DNA of 64,000 nt, from contig NZ_JAAILI010000067.1 in assembly GCF_012650175.1 (NCBI RefSeq), forward strand, positions 35,369 to 99,368, given 5' to 3'. Within the stretch, counting starts at the first letter, position 1. Each line of letters starts with the position of its first letter. The notes beneath the pieces are model-generated. The model did no database searches. It saw only the letters and a list, made by a program, of their open reading frames with translations, and had not been told where the DNA came from. Position numbers and translations under genes: made by a program. This document shows, one piece after another, positions 56,212 through 63,966 of the stretch. The stretch comes from Sphingomonas sp. S2M10. Its GTDB lineage: Bacteria; Pseudomonadota; Alphaproteobacteria; Sphingomonadales; Sphingomonadaceae.

Positions 56212-56485
56212 GAGGGTCAGGACCGCCGGAACTGCGGCCGGGGACCAGAAAACGCTCTGCGCCAGGGCGGACAGGCCGGGGCGGGCCGGGAAATCGAAGA
56301 CCCCAGCGGCGTTGGACTTCCTGCGGAAACGGCAGGGTGTGGGTGTTTGCGGTCACGAGCGCCCGATACTGGCCCTGATAGGGTTCGTGGCGGCGCAGGC
56401 ATTCCCAGGCGAGACCTTCAACGGGCAGCATATCGAAGAAATCGTAACTGTCACGGTCCCGCCAACGCGATACATCGGGTCTCAT
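56141..56485 (-). CDS. DUF6499 protein, N-terminal half of an FseA-like activator
   Basis: 114 aa in the unshifted frame. Residues 1-66 (MRPDVSRWRDRDSYDFFDML, LAWECLRRHEPYQGQYRALV, VQRRWGLRFP) are the DUF6499 domain. After about residue 66 the unshifted frame turns into low-complexity Pro/Gly/Arg text, while the +1 frame reads like protein. So the true function is probably in the fusion product. Confidence 0.8.
   Translation of the reverse strand: MRPDVSRWRDRDSYDFFDMLPVEGLAWECLRRHEPYQGQYRALVTANTHTLPFPQEVQRRWGLRFPGPPRPVRPGAERFLVPGRSSGGPDPHATSRYSRGWPIYATYGYRRQAR
56284..56293 (-). other. Putative +1 programmed ribosomal frameshift site
   Basis: On the minus strand the codons run CGA TTT CCC G GCC CGC. 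Reading CCC and skipping the next G moves into the DUF2285 frame and gives RFPARPGLSALAQSVFW. CCC followed by a base is a well known +1 slippery context. FseA of ICEMlSym(R7A) is made by +1 frameshifting between two equivalent frames; here the same arrangement is inferred. Confidence 0.6.
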
Positions 56486-56621
56486 GCGTCAGCTCCTTCA
56501 AGATGCCGCATAGGCGAGTTGACATGAAACCGCACATTTGCAGGTTGATGGAAGTCCGGCGTGCGGCATCGCCCGGTGCCGCAATGGCAGCACGAAACCG
56601 GCGATAGCCTTTGCTTGACAA

Positions 56622-56927
56622 TCAGTTGCGGGGTTCCCGCAGCAGGTGCCTATAGCCGGTATGGGTCATCCAGCGGGCGCGGGCGAGATGGCTGTCATGG
56701 ATGAGGCGGGCACGATCCGGTTCATGGTTCGGGTTGACCCCGAACAGCACTTCGACCGCTTCGCGCCAATCGGCACCATCGGCGGCGGCGTCGAGCAGCC
56801 GCATGTAGAGCTTGACGTGGGATTTGTCGTATTCGGTCAGCTCCTGACCGGATGGTGCTTCATCCTCGAAAGCGTCGATCACAGCTCTGCCCCATGTTTC
56901 GGTCTGGATACCATGCGAACGGGACAC
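56622..56927 (-). CDS. Small DUF2285-like protein, possible QseM-type antiactivator
   Basis: 101 aa: ELTEYDKSHVKLYMRLLDAAADGADWREAVEVLFGVNP, then HLARARWMTHTGYRHLLRE. The helical layout resembles the DUF2285 end of FseA but without an N-terminal DUF6499 part. In ICEMlSym(R7A) a short DUF2285 protein, QseM, binds and blocks FseA and TraR. Position between the FseA-like frames and an XRE gene fits the same role. Assigned by analogy only. Confidence 0.75.
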   Translation of the reverse strand: MSRSHGIQTETWGRAVIDAFEDEAPSGQELTEYDKSHVKLYMRLLDAAADGADWREAVEVLFGVNPNHEPDRARLIHDSHLARARWMTHTGYRHLLREPRN

Positions 56928-56987
56928 TTTGACGAATGGCCTCCGGTGCCGAACTCTTTGCTTCTGGCGTTTCCGGCCGAAAGCCGA

Positions 56988-57239
56988 TCAGGATTTCCGA
57001 TTTTCGCCTCGCTCATCGACAAGCAGCACCCCAATTCCGCGATCCGTTAACAGGAGAACGATGCCGGCTGCCTCAAGCGCCCTGCGAACCTGATCGCGCG
57101 TCGTCTCATAGACCTCGAGATCGCTTGCCGATTCGAGGCGCTTGAGCGCGGTCAGTGATACCTGGGCCTTGTCAGCGAGCGTCTCCTGCGTCCAGCCAAG
57201 CAACGCGCGCGCGGCCCGAGATTGTCGGGCGGTGATCAT
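56988..57239 (-). CDS. XRE-family regulator, possible QseC counterpart
   Basis: 83 aa. The helix-turn-helix QSRAARALLGWTQETLADKAQVSLTALKRLESAS (residues 6-39) is followed by a short tail with EAAGIVLL, typical of small XRE repressors. It lies 60 bp upstream of the QseM-like gene in the same direction, whereas qseC and qseM are divergent in R7A. It probably sets the level of the antiactivator. Confidence 0.82.
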   Translation of the reverse strand: MITARQSRAARALLGWTQETLADKAQVSLTALKRLESASDLEVYETTRDQVRRALEAAGIVLLLTDRGIGVLLVDERGENRKS

Positions 57240-57627
57240 ACATGATCACCTCCCAGACCGACCAAAGCGTATGCTAGAACTACGGCTATTTTAGTCGTTC
57301 TTTGCGTCGGATGCCAGTTGGAAGTGGTTTCAGATGCTGGTTTTTCGATAGCTCCGGCCGAACTGATTCGGTTCGGTGTGATGCGTGAATGCGTCCATCG
57401 GACCAGGGAGAGGAGGATGGGTTTGGGAAGGAGGGCGAGGGAACCGTCGCCTCCTTCCCTTGGGGGTGGATGTTTGAAGGAGGGGGCTTGCCCCTTCCTT
57501 CATGGGGAGAGTGTTGAGAGGGGGGATCGCCCCCCTTTCATCAGCAGCGGCGGTCGATCGATTCGACCGCCGCTGCTTGCGACGGTGCGGTGGCGAGAGG
57601 CGGCGAAAGCCGCCTCTCGCCGGAGGC
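57240..57627. other. Non-coding region with an array of hairpins
   Basis: About 390 bp. The left part is AT-richer and should hold the XRE promoter. From 57475 on four hairpins follow: GAAGGAGGGGGC/GCCCCTTCCTTC (one mismatch), GGGGGG/CCCCCC near 57524, a 15-bp perfect stem at 57543-57577 (AGCAGCGGCGGTCGA), and a 13-bp perfect stem with a GAAA loop at 57592-57621 (GGCGAGAGGCGGC). The last one may end transcription of the gene at 57628. Confidence 0.6.
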
Positions 57628-57915
57628 TCAGTTGGTGCCAATCCACCAACGGCTGCCGCGCCCCTGCGCGGCGAGAATGCTCATCGCCGCCTCATCGGCT
57701 TCGACGGCCCGGATCGCGTCCTCCAGCTCATCATGGGGGCCGAGGTTTTCAACCGGGACGACGTCGCCATCCTCGTCGTAGCCGCCATGCAGATACATTG
57801 GGGCTTCGGCGAGGCGTTTCGCGGCAAGCTCGGCCTCGCGGATGAGCCGGAAGGCGTGCTTGCGCTTGCGCCAGTAGTCGGGGCTGCCGCCATCGATGGG
57901 GGTGATGATCGGACG
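57628..57915 (-). CDS. Conserved hypothetical ICE protein, start codon not visible
   Basis: The frame encodes about 95 aa: GGSPDYWRKRKHAFRLIREAELAAKRLAEAPMYLHGG, then DEDGDVVPVENLGPHDELEDAIRAVEADEAAMSILAAQG and RGSRWWIGTN. I recognise this as a small protein of alphaproteobacterial mobile elements. An in-frame TGA at 57918 limits it and no ATG, GTG or TTG lies between, only ATC codons. Either a rare ATC start is used or the start was lost; an internal ATG would give a shorter product. Confidence 0.6.
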   Translation of the reverse strand, partial: RPIITPIDGGSPDYWRKRKHAFRLIREAELAAKRLAEAPMYLHGGYDEDGDVVPVENLGPHDELEDAIRAVEADEAAMSILAAQGRGSRWWIGTN

Positions 57916-58023
57916 TCAGAGAGCAGAAAGTTCGCGGCCCCATCGGGGCCGCGCTCCTCGCTTCCGCTCACAGCAACCGATGGAGATCTTTCTCGGCTGG
58001 CGCGGAGATCTTCCGCGAGCATG

Positions 58024-58049
58024 AAAACCCGGCGGCTCGCGCCGCCGGG
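58024..58049 (-). terminator. Rho-independent terminator of ssb
   Basis: A CCCGGCGG/CCGCCGGG stem lies 16 bp after the ssb stop, followed on the minus strand by TTTTCATG. Well-formed hairpin with a short T run. Confidence 0.8.
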
Positions 58050-58064
58050 CTCCAGGCATCCCGC

Positions 58065-58466
58065 TCAGAACGGGATGTCGCCGTCGTCGATGAACTTGCC
58101 GTCGTCGTTTTCGGTCTGCTTCGCCCGGCTCAGGAAGTCCACCGTCTCGGCAATGATCTCGCAGCCGTAGCGGTCGACCCCGGCGGCGTCGGTCCATTTC
58201 GTGTAGTGGATGCGGCCGCGCACCAGGACCTTCATCCCCGTTTCGCAATATTGCTGGATCGACTTGCCGAGACCGTTGAAGGCGGTGATCCGGTGCCATT
58301 CGGTGTCCTGGACCCGGTAGCCCTTCTCGTCGCGGACGATCCGGCCTTCCGAGTAGCGGGGGCGCGAGGTGGCCAGGGTGAAGTGGGTGATCGCGGTGCC
58401 GCCCATGGTGGTGCGGGTTTCGGGGGCCTGGCCGATGTTGCCGGCGAGAATGACGATGTTCTGCAT
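58065..58466 (-). CDS. ssb: Single-stranded DNA-binding protein
   Basis: 133 aa. OB-fold in residues 1-110 (MQNIVILAGNIGQAPETRTT, then YRVQDTEWHRITAFNGLGKSIQQY, AAGVDRYGCEIIAETVDFL) and the acidic C-terminal tip DDGDIPF that binds partner proteins. It protects single strands during transfer and replication. GGAGAC precedes ATG at 58466. A perfect 9-bp hairpin (58486-58506) lies in the leader. Confidence 0.92.
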   Translation of the reverse strand: MQNIVILAGNIGQAPETRTTMGGTAITHFTLATSRPRYSEGRIVRDEKGYRVQDTEWHRITAFNGLGKSIQQYCETGMKVLVRGRIHYTKWTDAAGVDRYGCEIIAETVDFLSRAKQTENDDGKFIDDGDIPF

Positions 58467-58485
58467 TGTAAGTCTCCGTTGCTCC

Positions 58486-58506
58486 TCGGAGGGACCATCC
58501 CTCCGA
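58486..58506. promoter_or_regulatory. Perfect hairpin in the ssb leader
   Basis: TCGGAGGGA and TCCCTCCGA pair over 9 bp with a 3-nt loop, 20 nt upstream of the ssb start. It may be an operator or an RNA element that controls ssb translation. Confidence 0.4.
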
Positions 58507-58699
58507 CGAGACCCGGCCAAGTCCGTCGGGAGACGCCAGCAACTGCCGCCTTCACGGCAGCTCGCCCCCAAGGCCCGGAGTGGTGCGGGCCGGCGCTTGC
58601 GCCAACACGGTCCGGAGCCGCGGGGGTTGCGGTCGGAAACCGAACGGGCTTAGGGGATCAGTCAGTCGGAGGGATTGGTGCCTCTGAGAGCATGAACCG

Positions 58700-59145
58700 G
58701 GGACGCACAGCGGAACCTTCGTCATCGCTGGCAACAATGTCCTGACAGGCTCGTGGAACCTGCCCACCTATGCCGGCGCCTCGTGAGAACACCGTCACCG
58801 GCAGCCTCGCGTTTCCGCTCGGACAGGCAAGGTCGGCCGGAAAGAGAAGAGGACAGCTACCGGGTTCAGGGCGAATGGCCCGCATCCGCCTCGATGGGCG
58901 AAGGTGCGATCCGGCGAATTGCCTAAACGGGGATGAAGGTTCCGGTGTGTGGCCTGATTCCCACGATGGAATGGGCTGGCGTGGTGGGTGAGATTGAGCA
59001 ACTGCGGGATATTCGCTCGATGACTGACTTCCTTGCCGGGCGAAGCAGACCGAAAATGACGGCGCGGATTTACCGATGACCCGACTGTTCCGCCTTGTGC
59101 GGGATGCCCGGAGCCCGGTGGCGCGAGCCACCGGATTGCCTCATG
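58700..59145 (+). pseudogene. Decayed, inverted second copy of ssb
   Basis: The plus strand here aligns with the minus-strand ssb gene along its whole length. Examples: CTACCGGGTTCAGGGCGAATGG against CTACCGGGTCCAGGACACCGAATGG; AAACGGGGATGAAGGTTCC against AAACGGGGATGAAGGTCC; GGGCGAAGCAGACCGAAAATGACG against GGGCGAAGCAGACCGAAAACGACG; and the terminator GAGCCCGGTGGCGCGAGCC. Several stops and indels break the frame. So ssb was once duplicated in inverse orientation, and one copy has decayed. Confidence 0.75.
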
Positions 59146-59166
59146 GGAGCGGTCCGTGGCGAAGCG

Positions 59167-59583
59167 TCAGCGCGAAAAGACGGCGGTTCCGAGTGCGTTG
59201 AGGTTCACCATCGCGGCGGCACCGATGATGAAACCGCCCATGCCTCCGAGCAGGTTGAGCAGGATCGCCGAGTCCGTGGCATTCTTGGTGACGCCATAAA
59301 CGAGCGCATATCCGGCGACGGCGGCGGGAATGGCGAAGGCGGTCAGCGCGACAAGCCGCAGGGCCGGGTTCCGGGCAAAGCCGAGAACGGCAATGACCAG
59401 CGCGACCGAAAGAAGCGCCGCGCCGATGGCGGCGAGACCGGACATCAGCAATCCGGCGTCGGCACCGTAGACATACTGGAATGCCGTGAGCCCGACCATG
59501 AATGGCAAGGCGTATATGGCGAAATGATAGGCGATGACGCAAAGCGCGATCGACAGGGAGATGGCAAGCAGGATCAGCGTCAT
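59167..59583 (-). CDS. Four-segment membrane protein, hypothetical
   Basis: 138 aa. About four membrane segments: MTLILLAISLSIALCVIAYH, LMSGLAAIGAALLSVALVIAVLGFA, LRLVALTAFAIPAAVAGYALVYG and LLGGMGGFIIGAAAMV. No motif recognised. Genes of this kind accompany the DUF2493/toprim block in related elements; a surface or exclusion role is possible but not shown. Confidence 0.75.
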   Translation of the reverse strand: MTLILLAISLSIALCVIAYHFAIYALPFMVGLTAFQYVYGADAGLLMSGLAAIGAALLSVALVIAVLGFARNPALRLVALTAFAIPAAVAGYALVYGVTKNATDSAILLNLLGGMGGFIIGAAAMVNLNALGTAVFSR

Positions 59584-59747
59584 GGCAGCCTCCGCATGAA
59601 CGGTTGAGGATCACGACAGGCTGCCGGGAGATGGGCTCCGCCTGCGACTATGCTGCTTCGCCGGTTCTGCAAGGATGACTTATTTGACCCCGAATACGGA
59701 CCTGCGTCAAGTAAAGGCGGCTGAAGCAGCCGCCGGACGGCGGCGCT

Positions 59748-60683
59748 TTACGCGCCGCCGTCGAACTTCATGACGGGAATGCCGAGTTCATTCGCCCGGC
59801 GAGCGAACTGTTCCTGTATCCCGGAGCCGGGGAAGACCATGACCCCGATGGGAAGGGTGTCGAGCATGGCATCGTTGCGCTTGAAGGGCGCGGCCTTGGC
59901 GTGCTTCGTCCAATCGGGCTTGAAGGCGACCTGCGGCACTTTGCGGGAATCTGCCCAGCGGGAGGCGATCAGTTCGGCGCCCTTCGGTGTGCCGCCGTGT
60001 AGAAGCACCATCTCGGGATGCTTTGCATGGACCTGATCGAGCTTCGCCCAGATCAGGTGGTGATCGTTGAAGTCGGCGCCGCCGGTGACGGCGACCCTGG
60101 GACCGGCGGGCAGCAGCACCTCGGTCTCGGCCCGGCGTTTCGCGGCAAGGAAGTCGCGGCTGTCGATCATCGCCGAGGTGAGGTTGCGATGGTTGACCAT
60201 CGAGCCGCTGCGCGGCCGCCAGGCGCTGCCGGTGTGGTGCTCGAAGGCGTCGGCGGAGAGGTCGCGAAACAGTTCCATCGCGTTGCGCCGTTCGATCAGG
60301 GTCTGGCCCTCTGCCGTGAGGCGTTCGAGTTCGACGCTCTTGACCTCGCTGCCATCCTGTTCCCGCTGAAGGCGGCGCTGCGCCTGCTCGTTGAAGTCGA
60401 GATCGCGTTCCACTCGGTTGGCGGCACGGTGGAAGAGGTTGGCAGCCCCCCAGAGCAGATCTTCGAGATCGGGTTCAAGGCGGGTGTCGGCAAGCGTCGA
60501 GACGAGGGCGTCGAAGATGTCTGCGACGGCGGTGGCGACGATGTTGCCCTCCGGCAGCGGCCGCGGATCGGGTTCGTCCTGAAACGGACGCCAGCCGTAA
60601 AGCTGGAGTTCGGTGAGGATGTGATCGGTAGGGGATGAGGTATGGACCGGCTCGAAACCTGCGGTATCGTCTTCGTGCGTCAT
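59748..60683 (-). CDS. DUF2493 (YspA/SLOG-type) protein
   Basis: 311 aa. The C-terminal third is the DUF2493 Rossmann-like domain: PRVAVTGGADFNDHHLIWAKLDQ, EMVLLHGGTPKGAELIASRWA and LPIGVMVFPGSGIQEQFARRANELGIPV. Such SLOG domains bind nucleotides or nucleotide-derived signals. The N-terminal 200 residues are helical and family-specific to mobile elements. ATG at 60683 follows AGGACGC; an upstream TTG is less likely. Confidence 0.87.
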   Translation of the reverse strand: MTHEDDTAGFEPVHTSSPTDHILTELQLYGWRPFQDEPDPRPLPEGNIVATAVADIFDALVSTLADTRLEPDLEDLLWGAANLFHRAANRVERDLDFNEQAQRRLQREQDGSEVKSVELERLTAEGQTLIERRNAMELFRDLSADAFEHHTGSAWRPRSGSMVNHRNLTSAMIDSRDFLAAKRRAETEVLLPAGPRVAVTGGADFNDHHLIWAKLDQVHAKHPEMVLLHGGTPKGAELIASRWADSRKVPQVAFKPDWTKHAKAAPFKRNDAMLDTLPIGVMVFPGSGIQEQFARRANELGIPVMKFDGGA

Positions 60684-61045
60684 CGGGAGCGTCCTTTGTC
60701 TGGAGACCGCGCCCATCGCGGCCTTCGCAGGCGTCGAAGCTCACGGCCGGGACGGTCTGGCAGCCCTCGCGCTCCCGCGAGGGCCTTGATGGCCAAGGCC
60801 GGCTAATTTGTTTCGCGCTGCAAAGGCGGGGAGCCACCCCACGCGACCTGTCGCGTGGGGTGGCTCCCCGCCGGCGGAAATTAGTCGGCCGCCGCCATTG
60901 CCCGACCGGCCGGGCTGTGAGCCGATCGCCCTCTCAGAAGGCCGTGGGCGCCGGCTTTTCCGACAAGGAAGGATGCTTCCGGTGACGGGCGGAGACGGCA
61001 GGTGAAGAGACGCGGATCAGGCCCATCCCCTTGCCGGGCATGTCC
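60684..61045. other. Non-coding region with a large nested palindrome
   Basis: 362 bp between the DUF2493 and toprim genes. An inner inverted repeat with 23-bp perfect arms and a 2-nt centre occupies 60827-60874 (left arm begins GGCGGGGAGCCACCCCACGC). An outer pair, GGCCGGCTAATTT at 60799 and AAATTAGTCGGCC at 60880, differs by one base and encloses it. Together they could form a 94-nt cruciform. The rest shows nothing recognisable. Confidence 0.75.
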
Positions 61046-62086
61046 TCATACCTCCAGAAACCGGCGGACGTCTTCAGGATGAAGCTGGTCCTTCAGGGCC
61101 GCCCGGAGGGCATCGGTGCCGTAGCGTCGAAGATCGTCGTTGAAATCGCCATCGACCGGCGTGAGTGACATCGCCTCGATCCCGAGGCTCGCTGCTCTGG
61201 CAATCAGGCTGTCTCTTGCACCGTCCCCGGCCGGGTCGCGGTCCCGGACGACATAGAGACGGCGCAGCGTTGCCGGAAACAGGATGGCTGCGAGGTGAGC
61301 GGCCGAAAGCGCCGCCAGCATCGGCATGTGGGGCAGAACCTGACGGGGCGACAGGACTGTTTCGATACCTTCTCCGGCGGCGAGAACCTCACCGGCGGCA
61401 CCGAAGCGGACGCCGTGGCCGAGAAGGTCACCCATTGCGCGCCTCGGTGTTTCGACAGACGCCTTGCCGGAACCGTCGCGGGCGAGCCAGGTGCGGTGCG
61501 CGCCGGTCTGTCGTCCGTCAAGGTCGGTGACGGATGCGACCATCGCCGGCCAGATCTCGGTCGGCGAATGCTCGTCAGGCCGATAATAGCACCGGGAATG
61601 GTAGCGCAGAGCGGTGATGCCCTCGAGCGACGTGATCGCCCGCCCGCCGAGGTAGAGCGCCGCAAGCGTGCCGGGGAGCGGCTTCGACATGGCGAAGAGC
61701 CGCCGAGACGCTTCAGGCGAACCGACCGCCATGCCCGGTACCCGGCTGGTGGGTGTTCTGGTTTTTTCCGGTTCGGGATGCGGGAGCGACAGGAACCGGC
61801 GCGCTTCCTCGGCCACGTCCTTGAAGTCGGCGAGGCCAAGTGTCTGGCGGATGATGTCGAGCAGATCGCCATGCTCGCCGGTGGCGCTGTCGGTCCATTT
61901 CCCGGCGGGGCCTTTGGCAGAATCCCGCAAGCGCACATAGAGAGAGCGGCCGGGATTGTTCTGGAGATCCCCGACCAGCCAATAATTGCCAGCGCGCTTG
62001 CCGGAGGAGAGATATTCGCGGCATACCGCCTCGGCCTCCCGGCCGAGACGGTGTGCCAGATCCGGTGCGGAGTGGGGCTGCATCAT
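61046..62086 (-). CDS. Toprim-domain protein (DUF7146/primase-like)
   Basis: 346 aa. The N-terminal part (AEAVCREYLSSGKRAGNYWLVGDL, KWTDSATGEHGDLLDIIRQ) is a zinc-finger-less primase-like domain. The toprim part has LAAGEGIETVLS with its Glu (about 237) and YVVRDRDPAGDGA with the Asp-x-Asp pair (about 280). It probably helps to replicate or process the element's DNA. Its start overlaps the stop of the strawberry-notch gene by 4 bp. Confidence 0.88.
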   Translation of the reverse strand: MMQPHSAPDLAHRLGREAEAVCREYLSSGKRAGNYWLVGDLQNNPGRSLYVRLRDSAKGPAGKWTDSATGEHGDLLDIIRQTLGLADFKDVAEEARRFLSLPHPEPEKTRTPTSRVPGMAVGSPEASRRLFAMSKPLPGTLAALYLGGRAITSLEGITALRYHSRCYYRPDEHSPTEIWPAMVASVTDLDGRQTGAHRTWLARDGSGKASVETPRRAMGDLLGHGVRFGAAGEVLAAGEGIETVLSPRQVLPHMPMLAALSAAHLAAILFPATLRRLYVVRDRDPAGDGARDSLIARAASLGIEAMSLTPVDGDFNDDLRRYGTDALRAALKDQLHPEDVRRFLEV

Positions 62087-63945
62087 GCGGCCTCCCGCTC
62101 GCCGATGCGTTCGACCGGCCAGCGGTCGAAGAGCCGGGCGAGAGCGGCGGGGCCGGAGGTATCGACCGGCACGAACATCCTGAGCTTCCACGAGATGATC
62201 TCGTGGAAAAGCCCGTATGCGGTCAGGCGTTCGCGCATCGTGTCGGTGAAACCCGAGAGTTCGATGCGCAGCGCGCCCATGACCCGGACCCTGCGAAGCT
62301 GGAGGCCTTCGGCAAGATCGAGGATGGTGCGGCCGTCCATCAGCGCCGTGAAGGCATCTTCGGGCGAAAGAGTGGTCGTGCCGGTCACGGTCGCATGGGC
62401 GACCCAGGCGGGCGAGACACGGCGGCCGATGATCCGTTCACCGGCATCGGTCTGAAGCCGATAGACGTGGGTGCTGTCGGTCGGGAGCCTCTTCCAGATC
62501 GGCAGCAGCAGGCCGGTCACCATATGCAGGGTGGCGTCGGAGAACTCCGGCACATCCGCCACCTCGGCATTCCAGGCCGATGCGAAGGCATCCCGGTCGG
62601 CCTCGACCCAGCGGGTTTCCGGCATGGCCTTGACCGGGATATTCTGTCCTTCCATCGGCCGGATCAGCCGGACCCGGCGCTCGATCTCGCCATCGTCGAG
62701 CATGACGCTGGTGGTGGGCACCTGCACAGCGGCGCGGCCCGACCGATCATTGACCAGCAGGACGGCACGCGGATCGTCGAGATACGACAGCGCCTCGGCC
62801 AGCGTGACCGGATGGTTGCGCTTGCGTTCGGTGATGGTCAGCAGGCGGGTTTCTGCGCCGGTGCGCGGGTGGGTGTAGATCGTCTGGCGGTCGGTGACGA
62901 TGAAGCTCTCGGCCGTCAGCGTCTCCAGCCCAGCGTCATAGGTGCCGGACGCGATGGCGCCCTCGATCTTCGCCGACAGAAGCTGCTCGAAGGCGGTGAA
63001 GAGGATGCCCTGAAGCTCGATGGTGAGCGCCAGCATTCGGTTCAGAAAGGTCGTGATGCCGGGAAGATCGTCCTTGATCCCGTTTGAGTCCATCAGCTTC
63101 AACCCGGTCGCCGCCTCGAAACGGTCGAGGCTGCAACCCTCGACCTTGCCGCGCACCAGCAGGAGATAGAGCTGGCGCAGAGCGTCGCGCGCGTAGTGCG
63201 ATTCCAGATTGTCCTCGGGCCGGAACAGGCCCTGACCGCCGGTCTGGCGCTGGCCGCGGGTGATTGCGCCCAGCGTGTCGAGGCGGCGGGCAATGGTCGA
63301 GAGGAAGCGCTTCTCGGCTTTCACGTTGGTCGAGATCGGCCGGAACAGCGGCGGTTGCGCCTGATTGGTCCGGTGGGTGCGGCCAAGGCCCTGAATGGCC
63401 GTGTCCGCTTTCCATCCGGCTTCAAGCAGGTAATGGACGCGCAGCCGGGTGTTCCGCGCCGACAGTTCGGCGTGGTAGGACCGGCCGGTGCCGCCGGCGT
63501 CCGAGAACACCAGTGCGCGCTTGCTATCGTCCATGAAGGCCTGCGTCTCGGCGAGGTTGGCGGAACCGGCACGGTTCTCGACGACGAGGCGATCCAGCGT
63601 GACGCCATTGCCCGGCTTGCGGATGATACGCCGCGAGCGCCCCGTGACCTCGGCCACGGTATCCGTGCCGAAATGCTGGATCACCTGATCCAGCGCGCCG
63701 GGAACCGGCGGCAGGCTGGCGAGATGGGCGATCAACTCGTCGCGCCGGGCGACGGCCTCGCGGCTTTCGACCGGCTGGCCGTCTCGGGTGACGGGCCGCG
63801 ACGACATATTGCCCTCGCTGTCGGTGAAGGGCTCGTAGAGTTGGGTCGGGAAGGAATGGGCGAGGTAGTCCAGGACATATTCTTTGCAGTCGCAGTTTAT
63901 GTCGAGCGTGGCGGCGAGAGACGCAGGTTTCCTTCGGTTTTCCAT
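62083..63945 (-). CDS. Strawberry notch-type helicase, C-terminal part only
   Basis: 620 aa from the local ATG. The region from about residue 15 onward (EYVLDYLAHSFPTQLYEPFTDSEGN, ALDQVIQHFGTDTVAEVTGRSRRI, FSDAGGTGRSYHAELSARN, AIQGLGRTHRTNQAQPPLF) is the strawberry-notch C-terminal helicase lobe with motif VI QGLGRTHR. Intact bacterial relatives are far longer and carry an N-terminal methyltransferase and DEAD lobe. Here those are absent, and the first 14 residues (MENRRKPASLAATL) look unrelated. The break lies 55 bp from the window edge, so it could be a truncation or the 3' piece of a split gene. Confidence 0.82.
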   Translation of the reverse strand: MENRRKPASLAATLDINCDCKEYVLDYLAHSFPTQLYEPFTDSEGNMSSRPVTRDGQPVESREAVARRDELIAHLASLPPVPGALDQVIQHFGTDTVAEVTGRSRRIIRKPGNGVTLDRLVVENRAGSANLAETQAFMDDSKRALVFSDAGGTGRSYHAELSARNTRLRVHYLLEAGWKADTAIQGLGRTHRTNQAQPPLFRPISTNVKAEKRFLSTIARRLDTLGAITRGQRQTGGQGLFRPEDNLESHYARDALRQLYLLLVRGKVEGCSLDRFEAATGLKLMDSNGIKDDLPGITTFLNRMLALTIELQGILFTAFEQLLSAKIEGAIASGTYDAGLETLTAESFIVTDRQTIYTHPRTGAETRLLTITERKRNHPVTLAEALSYLDDPRAVLLVNDRSGRAAVQVPTTSVMLDDGEIERRVRLIRPMEGQNIPVKAMPETRWVEADRDAFASAWNAEVADVPEFSDATLHMVTGLLLPIWKRLPTDSTHVYRLQTDAGERIIGRRVSPAWVAHATVTGTTTLSPEDAFTALMDGRTILDLAEGLQLRRVRVMGALRIELSGFTDTMRERLTAYGLFHEIISWKLRMFVPVDTSGPAALARLFDRWPVERIGEREAA

Positions 63946-63966
63946 GATTTCACTCCAGATAATTAC

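Noticed and set aside
57681..58022. A 113-residue minus-strand frame starting with ATG over the small conserved ICE gene
   Set aside because: Its Ser/Pro/Arg-rich text is out of frame with the recognisable protein SPDYWRKRKHAFRL, which I keep instead.
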